A DNA stretch of 64,000 nt, from assembly GCF_001649575.2 (NCBI RefSeq), contig NC_051433.1:16770188-16834187 (forward strand). The letters are read 5' to 3'. This document shows positions 1 to 13,893 of the stretch, piece by piece (positions within the stretch are counted from its first letter, which is position 1; every line of letters begins with the position of its first letter). This DNA is from Kryptolebias marmoratus (Eukaryota; Chordata; Actinopteri; Cyprinodontiformes; Rivulidae). The notes beneath the pieces were generated by a model. It was not told where the DNA came from, searched no databases, and saw nothing but the letters and a program-made list of their open reading frames with translations. The position numbers and the translations under genes are program-made.

Positions 1-51
1 ATATTCGGCCACGATCTCCTTGTCCTTTCGGAATTTCGCTGGAGACGTCAT
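1..51 (-). CDS. srgap2: srgap2 first coding exon (N-terminus only, runs off left edge)
   Basis: SLIT-ROBO Rho GTPase activating protein 2: a cytoplasmic, membrane-bending F-BAR/RhoGAP/SH3 protein acting on Rac1 in neuronal migration and spine maturation. On the minus strand the ATG at 51-49 opens 17 codons reading MTSPAKFRKDKEIVAEY to the window edge. This matches the start of vertebrate SRGAP2 as I know it (MTSPAKFKKDKEIIAEY) with only conservative changes. The paralogues start differently (SRGAP1 MSTPSRFKKDKEI, SRGAP3 MSSQTKFKKDKEI), so the MTSPAKF opening selects SRGAP2. Only the residues leading into the F-BAR domain are present; F-BAR, RhoGAP and SH3 lie off the edge. The next gene to the right, fam72a, points the other way, which is the known SRGAP2 neighbourhood and supports the call. 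Whether the exon ends at or beyond base 1 cannot be seen. Confidence 0.85.
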   Translation of the reverse strand, partial: MTSPAKFRKDKEIVAEY

Positions 52-720
52 GGCTGAGTTTTTGGAGCCCGAGCCGCTTCTTTTCCCCTCGCTGCGAAGT
101 CAGTGTTCTCGGTTAGGCGGCCGTGGGTGAAATGAGAGGAAACCGGCTTTTAGGAGCAAAAGGATAAAGAGAGAGGGAGAGAGAAAGAGGAGGAGGAGGA
201 AGAAAAGGGGAGCCCAGAGATGAGGGATTTGCAGCTCCTCGGTGTGCCCGTGGCTCTGTATTGTCTCCCTGCCTCTCCGCTCACTCGGGGCGCATTGTGA
301 GTTTGGCGCTGCCGCTCCTGCTGCTGTATCCGTGCCTCAGCGCCTCCTCCAAACCGGTTCTGGAGCAAACAAGTTCAGCTGAAAACAGACTCATTCCCTT
401 CACAAAACTATAAACGCTTACAGCTTGTAAGTACGTCCTGCCAAAAGTAGTTTTTTTTTTAAAGCTAAGAAGAAAAAAAAAATCCCGCTCCAAAAGTCTG
501 CGTCGCTGGAGCCCCTCCGCCTGTCTAAACTAAACTGCACTGCTTGCTCTCTGGCTCCTCCTGAAGTGAACGGGAGGAAACCAAGTGGTGGTGAAGTGAA
601 TGCCTGCTGGTCAGCTCTACAAACCGCAGGACAGGCGTGATAACATTCATTTACATGCAGAAATACGCACACATAAACACGAGCGCACAATAAATATATA
701 GCCCGCTAGCTAGCCAACAT
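52..720 (-). promoter_or_regulatory. srgap2: srgap2 5' untranslated region and proximal promoter
   Basis: This lies directly upstream of the srgap2 ATG. The part nearest the ATG (about 52-370) is GC- and CpG-richer than the rest of the window and carries a purine-rich tract (gagagaaagaggaggaggag, 178-197). This fits a long untranslated first exon on the minus strand. No TATA box is obvious at a useful distance. Short reading frames here are low-complexity and not credible proteins. The transcription start cannot be placed from sequence alone. Confidence 0.5.
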
Positions 721-3361
<2,641 letters not shown>

Positions 3362-4563
3362 AGAGGGGCAGCACAAGAGGAGGGGGGGGCTAGAGGGGTG
3401 TACGAACCATGTGGAAGTGAGACGGGGAAAATATGAGCGCTGAAGGGTAATTTATCACTGGTAAGCTCTGCTGTGATCCTCTGTGTGGGCTGAAACACCC
3501 AGGCAGCCTGCATGTCTGGCCACACCCCAAGCAGTGATGTCACAGCAGGTGTTTTCGTTTCGACAGGTGATGCACAACACCTGCCCTGATAACATTTGTT
3601 GCGACGCGGCTTTGTAACTTGGCGTTAAATTACCCTTTCACGTGAGACCGATGCCTTCCTCCTTTTATTTTTCCACCGTTAAAGCACAGACACATGATTT
3701 CCAATCTTCTCATGTATTTTGCAGGCTAATGATAGGGGAGGAAAAAACACATTTTGCTAAAGGTGACACACATCTAGACTTCTTAATCTAGAGTGCGTCT
3801 GCTTTCCTCAGTTTAGATTTTCGATCAGCCTCAAGAGAAATGAAGAGCGCGTTATAAATCAGTGGAACTTATCTGTGAATGCTGTGCTTGTTCACGCCGT
3901 TTGTGTTAAAGCTGACTTTTTTTTTTTAAAGATGGCTACATTTCACTTATTTTTATTTGCATTTATAATCTGTAAACTGAATATGCTGTGATAAGAGAAC
4001 TCCAATTATGAGTTGTACTTGCGATGTGGCCTGGTGCTGAATGAAACCTCGAGTGCTTTTGTTGTTTTGTAAATCTCATGTATTAGAGTAATGGCACAAT
4101 TATTCACACGATGTACACATTTCTTGCTTTTAAAAAAAGGGCATATTTAAATCAAGGTACCTTACAACCCGTCGGTGAAAGATGTGGATGTGCTAACGCA
4201 GGTTTTTATTTGTTTCTTCTTACACTTGTGATTACAGTGGTACAAGTCTAACACCCAGTTTTTTGTACTAATATACTAACTAAGGCAAGCAGTAGTGTGC
4301 AGTAGCTGCTGTGTGAAAAGAGAAGTCCAGATATTGTTGAAGGTAAAGGAAAACTTAATCAACAGCATATAAGATGTGCTCTGATCAGACATGAATATCC
4401 ACGTCGTGTTTCTGTTACACCACTGTTTGCTTTTCTGTATCAGCGTACGTGTAGCACCTGAGCGGGAGAAGGAAAACAACTCCAAAGAATCATTAATCAG
4501 AATAGTATTTATTATGAATCGGCCACCTTATTTATAACAATATTTATATTTGTGGGTCTGTTT

Positions 4564-5472
4564 TAGAGATGCACCGATACCACACTTTTTTTTTTTTAAA
4601 CCCTTACCCGTACTTACATTTGATTACTTATCAGTATAGAGTACTGATAAATGCAAATGCATTTCTTGCAATTAGTAATACCTTGAATTACAAATTTAAT
4701 CAGTTCTAATAGGTGTTGAAAATTTATATTTTGAACCTATTTTTTCCATTAAAAAATTTTTTTTCAGCGCCACTTTAAATAAAAAAAGTCCATCACATTT
4801 ACCCGTCATCACTTCGATCATTTTCAGCCCAACAGCAGCATTATTTCTACCCAGCAACATTGCTAAAAGCTTAAATATAAACATTAGGAAAACGATAAGG
4901 CATTAGGTAAAGTTTCTGTCACTCACGTCCTTAAAAGCCATCTAATGCCATCCTCGGAGACTGTTTCAGCAGCTGTTACTCATTAAGCAGCTTTTGAGGC
5001 TCATCGGTGAGCTGTGAGGAGGGGGGAGACTCTGATAACCGCAGTCAGTTCGGGTCATACCCAGTCTCCCCATTTCATCCCCTCTCCTCAGAATGGTGTA
5101 AGACTGACAGCAGCGCCCGGCCCGGCTCATTGGGGAGCTTGCTGAAAGGCTCAGCTTTCCCGGGTCGATAACTCCTTCATCACTCTCATGCTTTCTAACA
5201 AAGTCCTCTTTCACCTTGGTGATAATGATGATGATGATGATGGAGGCCTTCGCCCTCGGCAGGAACGGAGCAGTGGGATAGTCTGTAAACTCGGATTCAG
5301 ATCCGTATATTCCCAGTGCCCTCTTCTGCTCAGTGGTTTAGTTTGAAATACCTCCTCACAGCTTTGCATCTTCTTCTTCTGAGGGTGTTTATTGGGGCTA
5401 ACATTGCTCCTCCTCTACAGTACAGTACACAATATCGGACCAACATCCGACGCTGGTACCGGTGCATCCCTA
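4564..5472. mobile_element. Non-autonomous DNA transposon with 18-bp terminal inverted repeats (hAT-like)
   Basis: The left end tagagatgcaccgatacc (4564-4581) and right end ggtaccggtgcatcccta (5455-5472) are inverted repeats matching at 16 of 18 positions. The ends belong to a type common in fish genomes, recognisable by the GATGCACCGATAC motif. Flanks gtctgttt and ctcccttt agree at 5 of 8 bases, compatible with a decayed 8-bp target duplication. Length is 909 bp and no transposase frame is present, so it is a deletion derivative or MITE. It carries a short GAT tract (about 5221-5242). Confidence 0.65.
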
Positions 5473-5827
5473 CTCCCTTTATAGGACGACATTTCATATT
5501 TTTCAGGAAATGGTTGTAAGGATTAGGACGGCTGGCTTTAAAGCTCACAACTCTTCACGTTTTTACCTCAGTAACCACAGTTAAGCTGTTTCTTAGCTCG
5601 CACCCAATGTCTCCTTGACAACCGTTTCAACCCTCCAGTTCAACGGGATGAAACTCGAAGCTTTTCAGACTTTTTGGCAGTGCCATTCTCGGGCTCGTGC
5701 TGTTGTTCCTCGTCTTAAAATAACCGTCCCTCTCTGGGCGGATGAATCTGTTGGCAAATGCTGTAAATGAAGCAAACATTGAATGTTACACTTCTTTCCT
5801 GGAGGCAGAAGACAAAAGAAGTATATA

Positions 5828-5844
5828 NNNNNNNNNNNNNNNNN
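5828..5844. other. Assembly gap (17 N)
   Basis: Seventeen undetermined bases flanked by agtatata on the left and atttatatatt on the right. An unresolved TA-rich microsatellite is the likely content. Confidence 0.99.
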
Positions 5845-6384
5845 ATTTATATATTACAATGTTATTTGGCCCCTTGTGTTTATCTATGCTGCAGCCTGTA
5901 ACTAGAAAAACAAACCTTAAGAAGGAAACTTTTACGTATTTTTTCACAACTGACAGTCTGTTATACAATTTCAGACCAAACCCTGTGTGTTGGGGGCAGG
6001 AAACAGTACAGCAGCCTGATATTTATTTTTTAAAAAAAACACCAACCAAATAACTGTAACCTTATTTTTTATTAACAAGCCTGGTTTACAAATGCTTTTT
6101 ATTTGTGTTGTGTTAATATTTCACTCTTTTAGTGTTTTGTTTTGTACGTTAAGGGTTCGATGTGTACAGTTTTACCTCACAAAGGTATCATGTATGAGTT
6201 TCCTCTGGCTAGGACGATTGTGAAATGATAATCACGACTATTTAAATGGCTTGTTTCTGATGTGAATAACTTGGATTAACATGCCCTGCTGATAATGTAT
6301 ATTTTGGAATTGCACTGAAACCGCTATGGTAGTTTAAAAAAAAAAAAAAGAGAGAAATTTTGTTTTTTGAATGCTTGTTAAGTT

Positions 6385-6390
6385 AATAAA
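6385..6390 (+). terminator. fam72a: Candidate poly(A) signal AATAAA for fam72a
   Basis: AATAAA followed within 10-20 bases by ctttgtttttc and then tgagtgctca, a fitting arrangement for cleavage around 6405-6420. It is on the fam72a strand, about 3 kb past the stop. The assignment is inference. Confidence 0.35.
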
Positions 6391-6410
6391 CTTTGTTTTT
6401 CAAAAAATCT

Positions 6411-6939
6411 TGAGTGCTCAACGTATTTTTGATCTTTTTCTAGTAGTATTATTATCATTATGACTGAATTAGAATCCTCAAATTAAGGCATTCTAGTGGT
6501 AGTAAATGGGATTTCATGCTCTGAAAGAGCTGAGTTTTTGTCTGCTTTTTTTCTTGCCTTTATCACAAAACACAATCCCTTTAAGTGGAGAGGGGGAAAA
6601 AAGAATAGCTCTTCTATTTTCTTCTATCCAGTGTATTTTTTATCAAATGATGCCTGTGTCACAAACATCTTGCACGTCTGAGATGATTTCTAAACACTGA
6701 GTTTATGAAGCACCAATTCTTTCTTAAATCCCACATTTTGTTCAGCATATCAGCATTCATCTTTTTTTTTAAGAGGTAAAAGGAAGAAAGTGCGACGTGT
6801 TGAGCAGATTATAGCTGGAAATGACCAAAAATTGAGTTTTAGACGAAGGATTTATGTTGAGAAATACAGAGTTTCGTTCAGTTTGGTCACACTTTGAAAA
6901 TAACAATGTGCAAAACAGGAAATCACAAATTGTCATGCT
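6411..6939. other. AT-rich non-coding stretch, nothing recognised
   Basis: Non-coding, AT-rich sequence with T- and A-runs. No exon, RNA gene or repeat end was recognised. Short frames here lack any family resemblance. Confidence 0.5.
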
Positions 6940-7175
6940 TGGAGTACCGTATGTGGTGTGAATGACTTTCAGCTACTCCCCAAAGGTTTCAGTGAAATCT
7001 GTCCACTGGTTCAGGAGATATTTTGCTAACAGACAGAGTTGACTACAAATAGTTACTTTAATAATGATAATAATACTCTAGATGAACATCAAATGATTTG
7101 CTTTCTGCAAGTTTTATAAAAAGATTTGTCCAGTGGTTCATGAGATATTGTAACAGATGGGCACAAAAAATCCAT
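6940..7175 (-). repeat. Family A interspersed repeat, two partial units
   Basis: Contains ggttcaggagatattttgct (about 7012) and ggttcatgagatattgtaac (about 7136), reverse complements of the family A core that reads tctgttagcaaaatatctca on the plus strand. The two cores are ~125 bp apart, so this copy has two truncated units. Confidence 0.55.
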
Positions 7176-8269
7176 TTTGCCCACCTTTGTCTTTTCGTGG
7201 TGAGCAACAACAAGAGTTTTAACAACTATGATGCAATTTTTAAAAGTAATTTACAACTATTTGTAATATTCTTTGTAACAACATTAATAATCCTCCCAAC
7301 TTTGGGAACCACTGATGTAAATATCCCCTGTTTGAACATGTTCAAAGTACAGTTAGCCTTTTAAAAACGTGCAAAAACAGGTTAGGTACGCAGGTTTGCT
7401 TCATACTGTGCAACTTGTTCCTTGTTTAAAAAAACGCTTTTTCTAATAGAGTGAATGAGATGGCTAGTTAACATCTGAGGGGGTGTAATATTTATAACAC
7501 AGGGCCTCAACTGGAAGGAAAAACATCACGTTTAAAGTCAGCGTCGAGTCTTTCCTGTTTCTCAGTTATCTGCATTCTGTTCTTATCACTTCAGCCTGAC
7601 TTTAAAGCTCCATATGTGCTTCATGAAAGCTTTTTTTTCTTTCACACAGTTGTCAGGGCCATTCGTCTGTGCTGTTAAGACACGTTAAAGTGAACTTGGC
7701 GAGAAGGAGACAACTAAACAGATTCTTACAGCTCACTCTGCTTTTGCACGATTTTTGTTGCGACTCGACTCGTTCAGGATCATAATCGTGTCGAGTAAGC
7801 TCTTCGTTTGGTTTGGGTTTCCCAAACGAATCATGCTGGTTTATGTTTAAGTCCTTTCCGACGAGGTTCTGGTGATTTCAATGTGAAGACGTGAGCCCTG
7901 AACACATTTGCGAAAGCAAGCAGAGTCTTGGGAACTTTTGAGCTCGGGGGGAATAAAAAAAGAAAGAACAAAAACGCTTCTCATGCTTTGTTTTTGAGTG
8001 TGAACAGGTGAGAACATATTGTTTAAGGCAGCATCCAGGCATGTACAAGAATAAAAGTGTGTCACTGGCTTGTTAAAGGAAAAAATGAATGGAATTCCTC
8101 CTTTAGGGCCTTCTCCAGAAAAACAACTTTGAACAAAACCCAGCGTTTTCTCTCTGCAGCATTATCGCCTGTCACTGAAGGCAAAGGGGAGATAATGTTT
8201 TTGCCTCTGTGTATGAATTTTTCTCAGCTGTATCAGCAAAATTCACATGAGCCACTGTGCAAATTTTAA
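7176..8269. other. Non-coding stretch, nothing recognised
   Basis: No splice-flanked coding frame, repeat end or RNA gene was seen. The short frames here lack conserved motifs. Confidence 0.4.
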
Positions 8270-8662
8270 CGGTCTTCTAACAAAGTACTACTTGTCGAGT
8301 TCTACGACTGCATCTACACCGGATGAGGTTTGGAGACAACCACAACCAAAATGGCTGCCACAGCCACTTGACCTGAGGAAACAGAAAATGGTTACAGCTT
8401 AGTCCAATTTAATCCTCCTGAAGAACCTCATAGTGAAGAGAGGAAGAGAAGCCCTTGTAACGTTGAGTCCATTTGACCCCGAAGGCCACAGGAGAGTTAA
8501 AGATATTGATCTAAATTTAACACATTTACTGAGATCCTTCCAAGATCGCACGAGACTGTGCAGAAAGAGGGTAGAGCGGAGAGGCTACAACTCCGTCTCG
8601 TCTCGTCATCTTAAGATAATCTTAGTTTAAACGGCAGGAGATTTGAATTCCTTCACAGATTT
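8270..8662 (+). repeat. Family A repeat interrupted by a piggyBac-like MITE
   Basis: The internal family A segment (accaaaatggctgccacagcc, near 8345) and its tail (aagataatcttagttt, near 8612; ggcaggagatttgaattcct) match the other copies in order. The block is split at 8409-8500 by a family D element; the flanking A sequence continues as agatattgatctaaattta. Confidence 0.5.
8409..8500. mobile_element. Family D piggyBac-like MITE, nested copy
   Basis: TTAA target sites bound the element (8409-8412 and 8497-8500). Inside are tcctcctgaag at the left and ccacaggaga at the right, a decayed version of the CCCTCC/GGAGGG ends of the copy at 36456-36555. The middle part (cccttgtaa...ttgaccc) aligns with that copy. 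It lies inside a family A repeat and so inserted later than A. Confidence 0.6.
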
Positions 8663-9992
8663 ACAGAGTTTACACAAATGGTGACTAAAGCACAGCTTTA
8701 TTTAGTACAACAACCTTCATTCAGCTGCTCTTACCTACAGAAGGTATTTCATAGGTTTGGTCTAACAGGTATGACATGATTTGGTTCATTTTTATTTATG
8801 ATTGGAAATAAAAGTAAATCAATAATTACCACATGAACACTCTTGAGTACTGTGCACTTCTTGTTTTATGGCCATATTTTTTAACATTTGTATGTATATG
8901 ATTTTTGTATTCCGTCAGGGACACATTGTGACATCCTTTTTGTTTTGTTCAATATTCCAGAAACTGAAATTTGTTTGATTATTATTATTTTTTTTCCTAT
9001 TTATTCACACTGACCTTGTGTCTCACTCATTCTTCCACTTGTGCTGAGTTAGCACAGAGCTGAAGGAGCCATGATGGATGCGGTTCATTATATCTGCTAA
9101 GACACGACTGGTAATAAAGATGCCTTCCTTCAACTATTCAGCGCCTCGGGTGGAAGTTAAACAAAAGAGGAAATATTTCTTCACAGAGAAGCACAGAGGA
9201 ATGAGACGTACGAGCAGATGGGCACACAAAATCTAACTCTTTCCCATTTTTAAAACACAGTTAGATCAAAATGTCACAGCTTTAGGAACTTTAAAGATTT
9301 TTTATAGGTAAAAATTAAACCAGGGTTTTAGGTTATAGTTCTTTATGTGTTCTCTTTATTTCCTATAAGTGTTTTTTTATTACCACCTGCTCTCTGCTTC
9401 CTTTAGACACTGATAATAATATAGTAGAATAACATGAATAAAAAAAACTGTTATTCTTACTTTCAAGATAAAGGTGCATTTTCTTCTCCCCTCTAAAATA
9501 AGATCAACACGGATGAGGAGGATATAAATAAAGCACAATGTAAGAAGTGATTCAATGTGCAAAAAGTAGATAAAACACTCCTTTAAATGCAGTACAGATG
9601 ACCGATTAGCAGAAATCAGTCATAACACAAACCGAATCCTCTGATTTTGGTGGCAGTCCCTCTGAAATACTGCGGCGCTCTCTGCTGGATCTCAGCTGCA
9701 ATCACATGGGCAGAAAAATCACTGGTGCACAATCAAGACAGTGAATGTTAATCTGAATAAATGAAATCTGCTTCTGTCGACTGCACTGACATTAAATTAT
9801 GCTCAGAAAAAAAAGTAACCCCCTTTCTAGAGCCTTTTTGGGATGTAATTACAGTACAGTCGAAATGAATAAAACTTCAGGTGGCACATCAAGATGCATT
9901 CAGAAGAAGTTAACAAGGTGGACAAGTCGTAGATTTGTGTCAGTGTTCCCACCTTTTAACATTTTACACTGAGGAGTTTAATGTAAATGGAC
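8663..9992. other. Non-coding stretch, nothing recognised
   Basis: AT-rich, with no convincing exon. The 60-codon minus-strand frame near 9400-9560 is hydrophobic low-complexity and not supported. Confidence 0.4.
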
Positions 9993-10735
9993 TGTCTGAG
10001 ACCATGGTCCTCAACTGGAAAAGGGGAAATGTTCCTTCTGGCTCTGGTTTTGCCTCAAGCAGAGAAGTTCAAGAATCTATGAGTCTTTTTTCCCCAATCT
10101 AAGAAGGACAGAGAGAGAGAGAGAGAGGTGGACCCATGGACCCGGACCTCATTAGCACAAGAATCAGAATCAGGTTTATTACCAAGTTTACACCACAAGA
10201 TATTTATGGGTTTCGAAACATCAAATTTGGGGTCAGTTTATGAATGATCGCTAATTGCTTTTTCTTTTTGAATCAACAGAGACTTTTTAAATGTGTTGTT
10301 ATGAATAAACAACAATAGCCTAATAGTTGTGATCATTATACACTTAATGGCGTAATTCTATTGTTTGCGTACTTTAACCAAAAAATAGTTGGAGTGTCAA
10401 GTTTCTCCTGCTCTCATTTTGTGAGTTGGGAAGTATCTGGACACAATAGGCTAAAATAGGAGAGCTTGGAGCAGAGCCGCTGCTCCGCCTTTTCGAAAGG
10501 AGTCAGCCGAGGGGATTGGGCATCTGATAATGACACCTCCCTGGTTTTGCCCTTCCTTCTGGAGGAGACCCCAGGGCAGACTCAGAACTCACTGGAGGGA
10601 TTACATATCCTCTCTGGCCAGGGAACACCTTGGGATCCTGGAGGAGGAGCTGGAGGTTGTCACCGGGGTGAGGGATGTCTTGGTTTCCTCTCTGACCCGA
10701 CAACAGATCAAACCAAAAATATGATCCAAACGACT
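9993..10735 (+). mobile_element. LINE reverse-transcriptase fragment, deleted and interrupted
   Basis: Bases 9993-10090 (gaccatggtcctcaactgg onward, then cctcaagcagagaagttcaag) and 10465-10735 (gagcagagccgctgctccgcc; then ggaggagaccccagggcaga) correspond to successive parts of the C-terminal region of a common fish LINE ORF. The second part reads RRPQGRLRTHWRDYISSLAR at about 10568-10627 and continues EHLGILEEELE. Between them are a GA tract and unrelated sequence with the motif gaatcagaatcaggtttatt at 10162-10181, another fish repeat end. The polymerase core is absent. Confidence 0.65.
10109..10127. repeat. (GA)n microsatellite
   Basis: About nine GA units inside the interrupted LINE fragment. 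Confidence 0.9.
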
Positions 10736-10779
10736 AATTGTTCCAACGCTAAGCAATAAAAACACTAAGTGATACAGGG

Positions 10780-11552
10780 CAGGGCTATTCAACTTTGGTT
10801 GCAAGTGGGCCATATTTAAAAGCTATTGGTGATTTGTTAATTTATAAAGGTTTTTCTTCAACCCCAACGTCCTCAAGGACAGCAGGCATTTTGTCTCTCA
10901 CAGTTTTTGTTTGATTATTTCTCAAGATGCTCACAGGAATGCTATCAAACATCCATCCATCCATTTTCTTTACACACTTCTCCTTTCCAGGTTACGGGGA
11001 GCTGGTGTCTGTCTCCAGCAGTAACTCTGAGAGAGGCGGGGGACACCATGGACAGGTCACAAGTCCATCACAAAGACACATAGAGACAAACAACCATTCA
11101 CACTCTCACAGAGACAATCTTAGAGTTACCAATCAACCAAACATGCATGTTTTTAGTCTGTTGGAGGAAACCAGAGGAAACCCAAGTGAGCACAGGGAGA
11201 ACATGTAGACTCCACCCAGAATGGCCCCAGGTCGGGAGGTGACCGCTCTAACCACTGCACCACTGTGCCACCCTGTTGTCAAACAGACTGAGTGATAATA
11301 GATGAATAGCTCTGTGCTTTACTTCCCCAATGTTGTGATTCATCTGGGTAAGGTTTACCAAATAATGTCTGTTTGACAGAGACAGATAGCTCAATATGAT
11401 GATCAAGGTCTGGAAAAAGTTCTGATAAGTGTTTCATATTTTTAGCATTATATTCAGAAAAATCAGTTTGGGATTCTGGCAGCTTTTTGGGGGCCAAGGA
11501 CATTTTATAAAAGGCCGTATCTGGCCCACAGACCACTTGTTGAATAGGCCTG
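10780..11552. mobile_element. hAT-like non-autonomous transposon, itself interrupted
   Basis: Left end cagggctattcaac (10780-10793) and right end gttgaataggcctg (11539-11552) are inverted repeats matching at 13 of 14 positions. Inside them tgggcca (left) and tggccca (right) also pair. The CAG start is typical of hAT elements. The flanking octamers atacaggg and acataagg agree at 5 of 8 bases with only transitions between them, as expected of an old 8-bp target duplication. A family C repeat (about 10955-11276) sits inside. Confidence 0.6.
10955..11276 (+). repeat. Family C repeat, nested in the hAT-like element
   Basis: Begins catccatccattttcttt. It contains ggtgtctgtctccagcag, then caaacatgcatgtttttagt, then gggagaacatgtagactcca, and ends gcaccactgtgcca. 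The reverse-oriented copy at 20778-21185 matches it nearly end to end. It is a familiar fish interspersed repeat; superfamily not assigned here. Confidence 0.75.
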
Positions 11553-11560
11553 ACATAAGG

Positions 11561-12149
11561 TGCTTTTAGATTTTGGAAGCACTTGAAATAAATAACAGTT
11601 TGTGTTAAAACTGTGGCTTAAATTGTAATGTTTTCTTTGTGTGTTGCTCTTTCACTCTTTATTTTACTTTATTTTGTTTCTACCGTATGGATCATAGCTT
11701 CTCATATAAAGAGAAGAAAAATTTTTAAACATTTCGACAGAAACAAGTTCTTAAAGGTGTTCTGCAAAGCCAAAAGTCCTTCAAACACTAGATGGTGCAG
11801 TTGCACCATTATTAGAAACTACCCTGAGCCAGATCGGTTAACGTGAAGCTTCCAACACGTCCAACTAAAGTAAAAATAAGCCTTGATGAACGAAGAAAGC
11901 TAAATTAAATTTGATCAAAACATGTCTAATCCTACCTGATGCATTTGTTCTCAAAAATCCCTAAAGGAGATCTTTGTCTCTTATGAGTGACTAAATTAAA
12001 AAAAAAAAAAAATAAAAAGAATCCTCATCATCTAAATGCTCATGATTGGACTGTGTGATCCAGACGAAATCGCTTCTTTCAGCATCAAAGTCAACATTCC
12101 AGCATGTTTAACCCTTTTAAAAGAGAGCCGAACTGTTGCCCTGTTCACG
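11561..12149. other. Non-coding stretch, nothing recognised
   Basis: AT-rich; includes an A-run at about 12000-12013. No supported feature. Confidence 0.4.
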
Positions 12150-12390
12150 TGGAATAAATAATTTTGCATTTAGACGCTCATTATTGTGCCTGTCAGGGCA
12201 GATGAGGAGGGTTGCCATCAAATTAGCGGTCACCTTGAGCATCAGAAGAGGCAGACTATTTTAAAAATATATAAGAAAGCTCATAAAAGCCCTGCAGTCT
12301 GTCATGGTCATCTCTTGATAATAGACCTAAAGGCTGGTCTAACGTCCAGCTTTGCTTGATTATGCATATTAATGACACCTCAAGAATTCT
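12150..12390. promoter_or_regulatory. Candidate conserved non-coding element
   Basis: Balanced composition without simple repeats and with little relation to the TE families here. It holds homeodomain-like and related cores (ctcattattgtgcc, catcaaattagcgg, tatgcatattaatgacacc). The call rests on texture and motif density only. Confidence 0.25.
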
Positions 12391-12429
12391 TCCCTCCCCC
12401 CCCCCCACCCCAGCCCCAGTGGGCGAGGA

Positions 12430-12690
12430 GGGCAAATGGTAATAAATGGTGGAATTTATTCACTTTAGGAGTAAATCCTTCAATCAGGAGAGGGAACTTT
12501 GGCGATGAGACTGGGTAGGCCGGGCTGCTTGAGTTCTTAAATAATTCAGCAAAAATCAATTCATATGTAATATGATCACTTAGCCGTGAAAAACAACTAA
12601 TCCTTTAGGAGGCTGCTGAAACAATTTTGCTATAATTAGAGATAATAAATACAATTGCTTTCCCAGGTTTCATCTGGGCGGGTGGGGTGG
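12430..12690. promoter_or_regulatory. Candidate conserved non-coding element, homeodomain-site rich
   Basis: Dense AT-rich motifs in otherwise complex sequence: gaaacaattttgctataatt, TAATTA at 12633-12638, gataataaatacaattgc and tcaattcatatgtaatatga. It resembles developmental enhancers, which is inference. No coding frame. Confidence 0.3.
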
Positions 12691-13890
12691 AGGGGGAAGC
12701 AACTGCAGGTGGCCGATGCAACGTTTCAGGTTTTCAACAACCAGGCTGCCTATAGCGGAGCGTTATTATACGCCGAGGCGAGCTGCACTGGGCTTTTGTA
12801 GAAGTGCTCGAGAGATAACACAAAGGAGAACTTCAAACGGGCTTCTTATTGTGCTCTATTCTTCTGGGCAAGCTGATTACAGTTAAGGATAAAAGTTGTT
12901 CCTATACAGTAAACTAATGCGGGGAATCAGAGAGCACTAATTAAGTCATGGGGGGATATGTGAGGCGGTCGGCTCGGATGTGTTCCCCAACACCCAGGCC
13001 GTGTGGGGGTTTTTCAGTGGGAACTTTCACAGCCCAACAGCAGTTCAGCATCAAAGGTGTTTATTGTCAGCTGAATGTCCGGCAGAGGCACGAACTGCCA
13101 GCTCTTCAAAGCCACCCGGGGGAAAAAAAAAGGGAGGCAAGAAGCTCAGCGGCTTCTCAGCCTCGCTTGTCTATTCTGCCCGTCTTCCTCTCCATCTCAT
13201 CAACGTATTTGTCTTTGCAAAGTTGCACCGTTGAAAGTAAATAAATAAATAGAAAATATATATACATATATATGTATATATATTTTCAAATGCCAGCCAC
13301 TTTGCTCAAATGTAAATACACAATAGGATAAAAAGTTTGCTCATTATGAAAAATTAATGTGTTGCTCTAATGAAATGAGGGAGTTCAGATTCCTTGTTAA
13401 AACCTGTGAATTTGTGACCCTGACTTCTGGGTCGGAGTCAGCACGTTGCTTCCAATTTTTAATAGATTAAATATCACAATATTTAAGTAGAGGTACTGCA
13501 TGCCTCATGATCCCGGCGCTGAATAGCTCCAGCTGCTATTGTTTGGTCTACGGCCTCGGTAGACATTTGAATTAAGCTGAACTTATGAACCTCGCGCGTG
13601 TGCAAATTTGTGTTTGCACTTTTCAAACGTTTAAGGATTCTGTATTATCTGCGTTCTAAGTATACATTATTTATTCTTTTTCTTGTTCAGCCACAATGTT
13701 ACGAGTCGGTGTGTGATGTCAACAAGCTTCCTTGGGTCCTTTTCTTTTTATGGTGCTGTTTTTAATTGTTTTTTTCCAGTTCGTCCTTGCGTTAAGCTTG
13801 GCCTCGTTGTGCTCCTACATTTCTCAAACACTTCACTCTTATACGCCTCTCTTGTGTTTCTTATATACGGTGCGCTCACCTCGGATTCCC
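12691..13890. other. Non-coding stretch with short TA tract
   Basis: No coding exon supported. A TA-rich tract lies at about 13255-13281. Frames at 12948-13244 are serine/proline-rich shadows without family resemblance. Confidence 0.4.
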
Positions 13891-13893
13891 ACC

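Larger units (their letters stand above)
3362..6410 (+). other. fam72a: Probable fam72a 3' untranslated / 3' flanking region
   Basis: No coding potential after the fam72a stop. The first strong AATAAA with a GT/T-rich downstream stretch is at 6385-6390; an AAATAAA at about 4776 is an alternative but lies inside a transposon remnant. If the distal signal is used the 3' UTR is ~3 kb and includes that element and the gap at 5828-5844. A shorter 3' UTR is equally possible without transcript data. Confidence 0.35.
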
